Of a stretch of 26,527 bases of DNA, positions 6,301 through 12,486 are shown piece after piece. The stretch lies in IMG/VR virus record IMGVR_UViG_3300025889_000815, positions 1 through 26,527 of that record. One strand, 5' to 3'. Positions within the stretch are counted from its first letter, which is position 1. The number at the start of each line of letters is the position of its first letter. The DNA comes from a virus. Below the pieces are notes generated by a model. It made no database searches. It saw only the letters and a program-made list of their open reading frames with translations, and had not been told where the DNA came from. The translations under genes and the position numbers were made by a program.

Positions 6301-6712
6301 TGTTTGTTGATTTTGGTTTAACATCGTTTAAAACGTATTCTTTGAATGCGTCAGCTATTTCTATTATCTTAGGTATATCAGCCTCTCCTACTATATTACA
6401 AGCGTTAGTTAAAGCGTTCTGCTTGATAATGTACTCTTGTGTCTTATTGTCTTTTGGAGCTGGTGTATAGCTCTTACCTCCACCTTGAAAAGTTGAAGCT
6501 GGTTTAATCTTGTTGATTGTAGTACCGTTGTACTCTCTTGTAGTTACTTCTATTGAAGCTGTCTGACCTTCAATGAATTTATTTTGAGTTTCTGTCTTAG
6601 AAAGGTATTCTCCCTTAAATCCATCTTCAAACTCTAATAGCCACTTATAAAAGTGTCCGTATTGAGATACAAAATCATCTACTAGTTTTACTGATTTTAC
6701 TACTTTTTCCAT
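6278..6712 (-). CDS. Putative single-stranded DNA-binding protein (OB-fold, DLPF tail)
   Basis: This is a 144-residue protein. Residues about 20-75 alternate strands (FYKWLLEFEDGFKGEYL, then FIEGQTASIEVTTREYNGTTINKI), as in an OB fold. A low-complexity Gly/Pro/Ser linker and a helical segment follow. It ends in STNNGTDLPF; an acidic-hydrophobic tip ending in Asp-Leu-Pro-Phe is the hallmark of bacterial and phage SSBs, which use it to contact partner proteins. The position at the head of the replication block supports this. The OB domain is divergent and I cannot match it residue by residue, so the call rests on the tail, size and context. Confidence 0.55.
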   Translation of the reverse strand: MEKVVKSVKLVDDFVSQYGHFYKWLLEFEDGFKGEYLSKTETQNKFIEGQTASIEVTTREYNGTTINKIKPASTFQGGGKSYTPAPKDNKTQEYIIKQNALTNACNIVGEADIPKIIEIADAFKEYVLNDVKPKSTNNGTDLPF

Positions 6713-6726
6713 AATATTTATTGATT

Positions 6727-6957
6727 TTAATTAGTTCCGTATTTAATATAGAATACTACCATAGTAACAAAAGAGCCACTATAAAGGCTTAATACCTCTG
6801 TGTAGTATGTTGGTATCAAATTCAATAGAAGTAGCGTTAGAAACGCTAAAACCATTAAATAAGAGCATAATTGAGTTAATGTAAAGCTAAAGAATTGTAC
6901 TTGTGTTCCAAGCTCCATCTTAGCATCTAAGTAATTTGGTTTGTGTAAATCTTGCAT
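6727..6957 (-). CDS. Small membrane protein with two predicted membrane segments
   Basis: This 76-residue protein has a polar N-terminus (MQDLHKPNYLDAKMELG). Two hydrophobic segments follow, around residues 30-50 (LCSYLMVLAFLTLLLLNLI) and 57-72 (LYSGSFVTMVVFYIKYG), and the tail is short. The layout resembles phage inner-membrane proteins encoded early, far from the lysis genes, so a holin role is unlikely. Its leader AACTAACAATG is identical to that of the gene upstream. Function unknown. Confidence 0.55.
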   Translation of the reverse strand: MQDLHKPNYLDAKMELGTQVQFFSFTLTQLCSYLMVLAFLTLLLLNLIPTYYTEVLSLYSGSFVTMVVFYIKYGTN

Positions 6958-6959
6958 TG

Positions 6960-7166
6960 TTAGTTATTTAAGTTATTTGCGTGTTCTACGCAAGTTTTTT
7001 TATTTTTATATATTTTATGACTAAAACTTTTTGAATGTGATTTATTAAAATGGTCTTGTATTATTAATACCCATTCTTTTTGAATAAATTGATAAATAAT
7101 ATTAAAAGTATATCTGTCATTTTTTGCCTCATAATGTCCAGAAAATCTTTTTTTAAACTTTAACAT
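6960..7166 (-). CDS. Small basic hypothetical protein
   Basis: This 68-residue protein is rich in Lys, Phe, Tyr and His, with a beta-like N-terminus (LKFKKRFSGHYEAK, RYTFNIIYQF, WVLIIQDH) and a short helix with a cysteine at the end. Its leader sequence AACTAACAATG (minus strand) is shared with the next gene. It follows the 7184-7201 hairpin, so its expression may be reduced relative to the gene before it. It is not recognised. Confidence 0.5.
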   Translation of the reverse strand: MLKFKKRFSGHYEAKNDRYTFNIIYQFIQKEWVLIIQDHFNKSHSKSFSHKIYKNKKTCVEHANNLNN

Positions 7167-7183
7167 TGTTAGTTGTTTTAAAA

Positions 7184-7201
7184 GGGGGGATTGCTCCCCC
7201 C
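7184..7201 (-). terminator. G/C hairpin with GCAA tetraloop, possible attenuator
   Basis: The minus-strand RNA reads GGGGGGAGCAATCCCCCC, a perfect 7-bp stem closed by a GCAA (GNRA) tetraloop, followed by UUUU and then AAAA. It lies between the first two genes of the early operon. With only four U it is either a leaky terminator or an mRNA-stabilising element. Confidence 0.65.
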
Positions 7202-7217
7202 ATTGATATTTTTTATA

Positions 7218-7514
7218 TTAATATTCTACTTTTTGATTTTCTGAAAGTTTGTGTAACCTTTTCATCCATTTGTCTTCTAAAAAACAATTACCAGCGTTAG
7301 TATAACAGTTATAAATCAAACTGCCAATATCTATACCACTTTCAAAATCTATTGTTTCGTCTTCAAAATCTATTTTTACATTTTCACAATACTGAACATT
7401 AAAAGCAGTGACATTTGCAATATACGCATACCATATAGCTCTTTGGTCATCTTCATTAGTTTGTTCGTTTATTAATTTGTTAATTTCTTGTTTGTTGTAA
7501 ATAAATACGCTCAT
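7218..7514 (-). CDS. First gene of the early operon, unknown function
   Basis: The start is the ATG at 7514, giving 98 residues (MSVFIYNKQEINKLINEQ and on). The frame continues upstream only to a TTG that lies inside the promoter, so I reject that start. The protein is acidic (IDFEDETIDFESGIDIG). It is mostly helical and has three cysteines in the second half (residues about 42, 73 and 77), but no clear metal-binding pattern. Being first after an early promoter and followed by a strong hairpin, it is likely the most highly expressed early product. I do not recognise the family. Confidence 0.6.
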   Translation of the reverse strand: MSVFIYNKQEINKLINEQTNEDDQRAIWYAYIANVTAFNVQYCENVKIDFEDETIDFESGIDIGSLIYNCYTNAGNCFLEDKWMKRLHKLSENQKVEY

Positions 7515-7545
7515 TGTTTTGTGTTTTAGTTTGTTAATTATGGTG

Positions 7546-7577
7546 CTAATATACAACGCTTTTTTAAACTGTGCAAA
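7546..7577 (-). promoter_or_regulatory. Bacteroidota-type promoter for the early operon
   Basis: On the minus strand TTTG (7577-7574) is followed after 20 bases by TATATTAG (7553-7546). It matches the Bacteroidota pattern TTTG, 19-21 bases, TAnnTTTG with one mismatch. Predicted transcription start is near 7540, giving an A-rich leader of about 25 bases without a Shine-Dalgarno motif before the ATG at 7514. Confidence 0.5.
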
Positions 7578-7651
7578 CTTTTTAACAAAAAAAGTGTATT
7601 TTTTTTCATTTACTAGAGTAAAAAAATGTTAAAGTTTTTTAAATATAGGCA

Positions 7652-7684
7652 TAAAAAAAGAGGATATTCGCTAAAATATCCCCT
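7652..7684 (-). terminator. Intrinsic terminator of the late block
   Basis: In minus-strand RNA AGGGGAUAUU pairs with AAUAUCCUCU (10 bp including one G-U) around the loop UUAGCG, followed at once by a run of at least six U. It is the only terminator in a non-coding gap of this size and lies about 70 bases after the last late gene. Confidence 0.85.
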
Positions 7685-7737
7685 AAAAACAAACTAATAA
7701 TTTCACTTATCACGATTATTTCTAACCAAAAACGTTG

Positions 7738-7745
7738 CAAATATA
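7738..7745 (-). promoter_or_regulatory. Weak promoter-like -7 box before the late terminator
   Basis: TATATTTG on the minus strand fits TAnnTTTG exactly, but no TTG is found at the right distance upstream. If used, it would make an RNA of about 80 bases ending at the terminator at 7652-7684. It may be chance in an AT-rich gap. The rest of the 237-base gap 7515-7751 shows no coding frame. Confidence 0.2.
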
Positions 7746-7751
7746 TAAAAA

Positions 7752-8489
7752 TTATAGTTGCATCATAACATTTATTGGTGTTTTTCCATTGTTTAGGATT
7801 ACACCACAAGCAATAGCTGGTTTCTTTCCAGCCTTAGCATAAGCCATAGCATAAGATTCGTGGTCAATACCACAACCTACTTGCATTCCAAAGATTCTAT
7901 ATTTAGCACCTACATAGTTCTCTGTGTAACATTGAGTATGTAAGTGACCTTGTACTGTGTTCATCATATCAGCTCTACACTTTGTTCTAGCTGTTCCAGC
8001 TTCTCCGTGTATATACTGAACATCATTTAAGACATATCTTTCTAGAAACTCCCAGTTAGGCACTTCTAATACATCTTGATAACTTTTTATCCATTTACTA
8101 GGTATAGCTGATGTTTGTGCCTTTCTCATAATCATTCTATCGTGATTACCTATCAAAACCTTAGCCTCTGGAAAAGCCTTATACCAATGTGCTATCTTGC
8201 TTACTGCTAGTTCTAGCTCATCTCCACCACCTAAACCATCTGCATCAGTCTCGTGATAGCTCGAATAGTGATTGTCTATTATATCTCCTATAAAGATTAC
8301 GTCAGTACACTTATAATGATGGTAGGTATCGAGACAAAACTCCAAGTATCCCTCAAGACAGAAAGGCTCGTGTAAATCTCCAATAACAAGAACATTGCTT
8401 TCTTCATTGTTTTGCTTTTTATAATGTCTATATTTATCTATCAGACTCCATTCGTCTGGTTTAAGTCTATACCTTTTAAAGTCTTTCAT
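7752..8489 (-). CDS. Calcineurin-like metallophosphoesterase
   Basis: This 245-residue protein has the full set of metallophosphoesterase motifs: GDLH (37-40) with LVIGDLHEPF, GDIID (68-72), GNHD (114-117) in VLIGNHDRMI, H161 in IHGEAG, and GHLH (181-184). These residues coordinate two metal ions and hydrolyse phosphomono- or diesters. There is no signal peptide or membrane segment, so a cytoplasmic enzyme is expected. Substrate is not readable. Phage members include Ser/Thr phosphatases such as lambda NinI as well as phosphodiesterases and nucleases. It is the last gene of the late block, overlapping the holin gene by 4 bases, an odd place for a DNA-metabolism enzyme. Confidence 0.85.
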   Translation of the reverse strand: MKDFKRYRLKPDEWSLIDKYRHYKKQNNEESNVLVIGDLHEPFCLEGYLEFCLDTYHHYKCTDVIFIGDIIDNHYSSYHETDADGLGGGDELELAVSKIAHWYKAFPEAKVLIGNHDRMIMRKAQTSAIPSKWIKSYQDVLEVPNWEFLERYVLNDVQYIHGEAGTARTKCRADMMNTVQGHLHTQCYTENYVGAKYRIFGMQVGCGIDHESYAMAYAKAGKKPAIACGVILNNGKTPINVMMQL

Positions 8490-8869
8490 TTATTTTTGAT
8501 TTTCTCTAATCCTCTCGAACCGAAATAAGCTCCAATCGTTATAGTTAAGATTGCAGTTATTGTGCTTTTCCATTCGTCATCTACTACAAAATCTATAGCT
8601 CCAGCATCTATAAATATAAGCAAAGTAGTTGAAACAACAAGCCAAGCTAAAACTAATGGTCTGATGTTACGAGGAAGCCAACTAGATTGTAAGTTATCTG
8701 ACTCCCATCGTTTAGTAACTTCTTGTTCTATTAAAGCCTCTTGCTCTTGTATAATCTTTTGCAGCTCGTTTTTTAACTGCATTTTTTCTTCTGTGCTTGT
8801 GATACATTCGTCAATAATTGTATCAGCTTTGCTTAATAAATTACCTAATATATTTCCTAGTATAGCCAT
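8486..8869 (-). CDS. Holin of the GTA-type 3TM superfamily
   Basis: This 127-residue protein has an amphipathic N-terminal segment and a charged helix (EEKMQLKNELQKIIQEQEAL). It then has WLPRNIRPLVLAWLVVS starting a membrane segment (about 70-92) and a second segment TITAILTITIGAYFGSRGLEKI (103-124). The W-x-x-R-x-x-R-P-x-x-x-x-W motif and the ending GAYFGSRG-x-E-K are typical of the holin family named for gene-transfer-agent release. It would permeabilise the inner membrane so that the adjacent endolysin reaches the peptidoglycan. It overlaps the endolysin gene by 13 bases and the phosphoesterase by 4. Confidence 0.8.
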   Translation of the reverse strand: MAILGNILGNLLSKADTIIDECITSTEEKMQLKNELQKIIQEQEALIEQEVTKRWESDNLQSSWLPRNIRPLVLAWLVVSTTLLIFIDAGAIDFVVDDEWKSTITAILTITIGAYFGSRGLEKIKNK

Positions 8870-9264
8870 ATAGCGTCAGTCTTTTGTGAGTCGTCAGTAT
8901 GTATAAATGATTTTGCAATGCCAAGTCTCCTTGTTAAGCCAACCTCAGCTAAAGCTCTTATAATCTTTTGTCTATTTATGCTATTATCACAAGCTATATC
9001 TACAGCTTTACAAGGTATTAATGTATGTGCTGAATCTTGAACTCCTCCAACATCTAAATTATGTTGTGGACTTCTATAACCACTTGTAATGAAAAAAGGT
9101 ATACCAGCTATTGCCCTAGCTTTATCTAATTTTTTTAAGAATTTAGGACACATATTATTAACATTAGGTAAGTCAGGTGACTCAAACTCACTTAGCTTAA
9201 AATATTTCAATGCCATTTCTTTCTCTATGTTTTCTACGCTTTTCTTCCAAATATTTAGATTCAT
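8857..9264 (-). CDS. Endolysin, peptidase M15-like
   Basis: This is a 135-residue zinc peptidase of the M15 (D-Ala-D-Ala carboxypeptidase-like) family, which cuts peptide cross-links in peptidoglycan. The core starts YFKLSEFESPD (21-31). Then come ITSGYRSPQHN (59-69), SAH with zinc ligand H80, KAVDI with D89, and FIHTDD (H122, D124). The gap between the His and Asp ligands is two residues longer than the usual SxHxxGxAxD form. There is no signal peptide, so release depends on the holin. The ATG at 9264 overlaps the stop of the 37-residue gene (ATGA), which supports it; an ATG at residue 17 would still keep the whole domain. Confidence 0.88.
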   Translation of the reverse strand: MNLNIWKKSVENIEKEMALKYFKLSEFESPDLPNVNNMCPKFLKKLDKARAIAGIPFFITSGYRSPQHNLDVGGVQDSAHTLIPCKAVDIACDNSINRQKIIRALAEVGLTRRLGIAKSFIHTDDSQKTDAIWLY

Positions 9265-9374
9265 CCTTGTCCTCTGCTTGGTTTTTTTCTTTGTGATTTA
9301 CTAAGATTCTTTGAGTGTACCTTACGTTTTACTTTAGGTTTCTTTCTAAAGTTATTACTTATTACCTTTGCCAT
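9261..9374 (-). CDS. Very small basic protein (37 aa) in lysis cassette
   Basis: An ATG at 9374 opens a 37-codon frame that ends at the TGA at 9261-9263, inside the ATGA overlap with the endolysin start. The product begins MAKVISNNFRKKPKVKRK and ends KKPSRGQG, with about 15 Lys or Arg. The combination of PKVKRK, a Ser/Lys-rich middle and an ending RGQG recalls tiny basic proteins found near tail and lysis genes of other marine phages, though I cannot name a function. It fills the gap between its neighbours, overlapping the upstream membrane-protein gene by 20 bases. The charge suggests nucleic-acid binding. Confidence 0.65.
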   Translation of the reverse strand: MAKVISNNFRKKPKVKRKVHSKNLSKSQRKKPSRGQG

Positions 9375-9537
9375 TCTTTCTCTTGTTTCTGTAATACATA
9401 AATCTATCTATAGTATATATAATAGAGACAACTAATAGAGTTATCTGTAGCATCTCGTGTAATGTTGTAAAGCTGATTGATAGAGATACGCTATTTAAAC
9501 CTAAAACGTCAGCATTTTCTTTTATCATATTTTTCAT
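9355..9537 (-). CDS. Small single-pass membrane protein, possible lysis accessory
   Basis: This is a 60-residue protein. A polar N-terminus is followed by one membrane segment around residues 26-46 (LHEMLQITLLVVSIIYTI) and a strongly basic tail RFMYYRNKRKNGKGNK, predicted cytoplasmic by the positive-inside rule. It lies directly before the endolysin and holin genes. It could be a second holin, an antiholin or a spanin-like accessory, but the lack of a lipobox argues against an outer-membrane spanin. Its ATG overlaps the stop of the preceding virion gene by one base. Confidence 0.6.
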   Translation of the reverse strand: MKNMIKENADVLGLNSVSLSISFTTLHEMLQITLLVVSIIYTIDRFMYYRNKRKNGKGNK

Positions 9538-10334
9538 TATTGTCGTGGGTCTGTGCTTATTAAAAGCGTTAATGTTGCATAAAATTTATCACTACTAGAT
9601 GCGCTTCCAGTTTTTCTAAAAGCTGGTATAAGACATTCAGTATTAGCAAGTGTAGTTGTTAGTTCTACATCTCTGTTGAATACATAGTTTACATCGTTTT
9701 GAGATGTAAAAGCAAAATCATCTACTAATGATATTACAGATGCAGTATTTCCGTTCTCTGTTATCCTCTTCTGCCATAACTCAAATACTCCGTTATGACC
9801 AGTAGTAGAATCTGTGTTAATATCCCAAGTAATTCTCTCTATTTTACATCCATTGTGTGGACTTCTAAAAATGCTATTATTGACGTATGAATTAGCTAAG
9901 GAATCTAAATTAGACCAAGTACTACCACCATCAATATCCATTATACTAGGGTATCTAGGATTTATTAAAGATGTATTACCGTGTGTATTACCAGACTCAA
10001 AAAGTTTATGAGTTACTATAGTATAGTCTCTAAATAGTGAGTCATATTTATTTTCTCTGTCTAATATAACAACACTACCTCCAGGAATTAATTGACTGAC
10101 TGTAGTAGAAGCAAATGTAATACGAGTTGAATTGTAACTTATATCAGCATCTAAAGTTAATTCTATACTAGAGCCAGTATCAGCACATATAACATAAACC
10201 TTATCTCCATTTTTTAAAAGTGTATTAGTGCTAGTAGTTGGTATTATATTGATGAAAGTCAATGTCAAGCTGGTAGTCTGTTGTGATACTACTGCTACAC
10301 TTTCTCCTCTTAAATAATTTACTAAATTTCCCAT
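9537..10334 (-). CDS. Putative tail adhesion or fibre protein
   Basis: This is a 265-residue protein with very high Ser, Thr and Asn content and few charged residues. It is predicted all beta, as virion surface proteins often are. The first third has a strand-rich domain with LKNGDKVYVICADTG and ITFASTTVSQLIPGG, similar in flavour to a small barrel on a tail-tip protein. The C-terminal part (from about 150) has the pattern HNGCKIERITWDINTDSTTGHNGVFE, then FYATLTLLIST, consistent with a jelly-roll receptor-binding or accessory domain. It lies directly after the tail-tip gene and before lysis genes, the usual place for a receptor-binding protein. No catalytic motif is seen. The assignment is by composition and position. 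Confidence 0.5.
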   Translation of the reverse strand: MGNLVNYLRGESVAVVSQQTTSLTLTFINIIPTTSTNTLLKNGDKVYVICADTGSSIELTLDADISYNSTRITFASTTVSQLIPGGSVVILDRENKYDSLFRDYTIVTHKLFESGNTHGNTSLINPRYPSIMDIDGGSTWSNLDSLANSYVNNSIFRSPHNGCKIERITWDINTDSTTGHNGVFELWQKRITENGNTASVISLVDDFAFTSQNDVNYVFNRDVELTTTLANTECLIPAFRKTGSASSSDKFYATLTLLISTDPRQ

Positions 10335-10335
10335 T

Positions 10336-12486
10336 TTACCAAGGTGTAAATTCGTTTGCTACTGGTATATCTGAAATCACACCAGTCACTAAACTTAATG
10401 TATTACTACTTAAATCAATTCCATACCACTCTCCAGACCAAGTATCTTCGTTAGCATTATAACTAACTTGATAAGGTATAAAAGCAGTTCCATCTATTTC
10501 TATTCCTTCAAAATAATTAAGCTCTCCACTTGTTAGCTTTAGACTTCCGTTAAATACTCTTGCTCCACTAGCTTGTCCTTTCATAACTTCCTCAACTAAA
10601 AGCTGTGTAATTTCTTTACCAGTACCAGTATTATATGCTTTCCAAGTGTCATTCATTCCATCAGTCTCCCAAGATGAAGTAGTGTAATTAAATGTCTCTA
10701 TTCTACCTACTGCTCCACTTGTTGGTCCAGTTCCTATAAACAATTCTGGTATCTCAAACTTTACACCATTTTGAATAGTTGAGCCACCCTCTTGGTTAAA
10801 TGCTCTGAAAAACTTTTTTATAGATAATTCATTATCTAATAAATATCTAATCCCTTGTTGGTCATCTGCAAAGAATTGTGGAGGAGAAAATATATATAAA
10901 TATGTAGGGTCAATAATTGTAGTAGATTCTGTTATCTCTGTACCTACTGATTGATATTGTACTGTATCATAGTAAGCTCTAGCATATATTGATAAATATA
11001 AATCTCCATCAACTGGAATCTGAGTAGTTTGTGCAGTTATATTAGTCAAGAATTGGCTATATATAGGAAATGAATCAGCAATTTGTAATGCTTCAGTAAC
11101 TGCTGAGATTGTAAAGACTGGTGTTGTTGACCAATCTAAAACTAATTCATTTGCTAACGGATAATAATAAGTATCAGAAGCTCCCTCTAATTCAAATCTA
11201 GCGTAAAAATATATCTTAATTTTTTTTGCATCTTCACTTATATCTGGAGTAAATATAATAGTTGGATTAGGATAATAAGCAAAATCTCTACTAAAATATA
11301 AGGCACTATTTGTAGCTGCTCCTACTGTTCCTAATGATACTCTAAGATTATCTCCAGAACTATTATTAATAGAATATACTTGAGTAGCTGGAGGAGCTGG
11401 ATTTACATACAGTTGATTACTTTGCCTAAACCCATTCCATATAGGTAACTCAGTAGATAGAGTCTGAAATTCAGCACTTGTATTAGCTGGATAATCATTA
11501 ACATAATTAAAGAAAGGTATATCATAAGTTTTTAGATGATTGTAGAAAGTTTCTACACTTCTAAAAATAGGTAAGAAATCAAACGAGCCTCCATATCTTT
11601 TTATGTTTGTTCCCTCTGTTGTAGTGTAACTTGTGCTTCCACTAGCTGCTATAGTTGTGCCACTATTCTTATAATATATTCTGTAGTAGTGTGTGTTAGG
11701 TGCTTTCCAATTGTCATAGTTATTTACTTGTATTAAATGCCATTTACCATCAGATAAAAAGCATCTCATACCAAAAGCCTTACAAACGTTATCTAATAAC
11801 TCAAAAGAGCTTTTAAATTTCTTTATACCATTCTCCTCATCTACATCAACATAAGCCATAAAGTTAAACCTACTAGCTACTAATGGGTCTCTATATTCTA
11901 CGCTTGTCATAGTGTCCGTAGTCCAATCTACAGATGTTAAAATATAGTCATCAGATACACCCCAGTAATAGTCTTGTAAACCTATTTGATTGTTAAATAT
12001 ATTTTGAAAGTATGTTAAAGTTTGGTAACTAGAAGGAGTACTATATCCAGTATCTACATTAAAATCTATGTCTTTTAAAGGAGCTAAACCGCATACAGCA
12101 GTTAATTTAACTCTAGTTGGTCTAGAAATGTCTTGCTCTGGAGATATATCGTTTAATAACAAACCAGCCCAATAAAGCTCATAAGTTACATCATCAGAGC
12201 TTTTCCATATAGACATATCAAAGCCACCATAAACAGAGTTTCTAATATCATTAACTACTGCTTGTTCTCCATCTTCCGTAACTAATATATCAAAGCTAAC
12301 TTCACTTGGAATTAGACCAGTAAAACGATTGTCATTGTCAGTCTGATAGGTTAAAGTAAAACCATCAGCACCTAACTTAGGAGTGTATTTAGTTGAAGAA
12401 ATAGCGTTATTGTTATAAACGTCTATTCTATAGTAAGTGCCATTGTCACTCTGTAAACTTAATTCTAGTTTCTTTTCTCTGCTCAT
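10336..12486 (-). CDS. Putative tail tip / hub protein
   Basis: This is a 716-residue beta-rich protein directly after the tape measure gene, the place of the distal tail or hub protein in siphophages. The N-terminal 130 residues (LELSLQSDNGTYYRIDVYN, then GFTLTYQTDNDNRFTGLIPSEVSFDI) look like a Dit-type barrel. They are followed by RPTRVKLTAVCGLAPLKDIDF, a motif I associate with hub proteins that begin a gp27-like domain. At about 230-260, LLDNVCKAFGMRCFLSDGKWHLIQV again resembles hub proteins. The remainder is Ser/Thr/Tyr-rich beta sheet. I see no peptidase or glycosidase motif. The stop overlaps nothing and is 1 base from the next gene. The exact place in the tip is inferred. Confidence 0.6.
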   Translation of the reverse strand: MSREKKLELSLQSDNGTYYRIDVYNNNAISSTKYTPKLGADGFTLTYQTDNDNRFTGLIPSEVSFDILVTEDGEQAVVNDIRNSVYGGFDMSIWKSSDDVTYELYWAGLLLNDISPEQDISRPTRVKLTAVCGLAPLKDIDFNVDTGYSTPSSYQTLTYFQNIFNNQIGLQDYYWGVSDDYILTSVDWTTDTMTSVEYRDPLVASRFNFMAYVDVDEENGIKKFKSSFELLDNVCKAFGMRCFLSDGKWHLIQVNNYDNWKAPNTHYYRIYYKNSGTTIAASGSTSYTTTEGTNIKRYGGSFDFLPIFRSVETFYNHLKTYDIPFFNYVNDYPANTSAEFQTLSTELPIWNGFRQSNQLYVNPAPPATQVYSINNSSGDNLRVSLGTVGAATNSALYFSRDFAYYPNPTIIFTPDISEDAKKIKIYFYARFELEGASDTYYYPLANELVLDWSTTPVFTISAVTEALQIADSFPIYSQFLTNITAQTTQIPVDGDLYLSIYARAYYDTVQYQSVGTEITESTTIIDPTYLYIFSPPQFFADDQQGIRYLLDNELSIKKFFRAFNQEGGSTIQNGVKFEIPELFIGTGPTSGAVGRIETFNYTTSSWETDGMNDTWKAYNTGTGKEITQLLVEEVMKGQASGARVFNGSLKLTSGELNYFEGIEIDGTAFIPYQVSYNANEDTWSGEWYGIDLSSNTLSLVTGVISDIPVANEFTPW

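Noticed and set aside
7218-7556. Longer form of the first early gene from a TTG at 7556
   Set aside because: The extra codons coincide with the -7 box of the promoter; the ATG at 7514 fits the predicted transcript start.
8562-8873. 103-residue plus-strand frame over the holin gene
   Set aside because: It is the antisense shadow of the holin, whose motifs are clear; no leader or family match.
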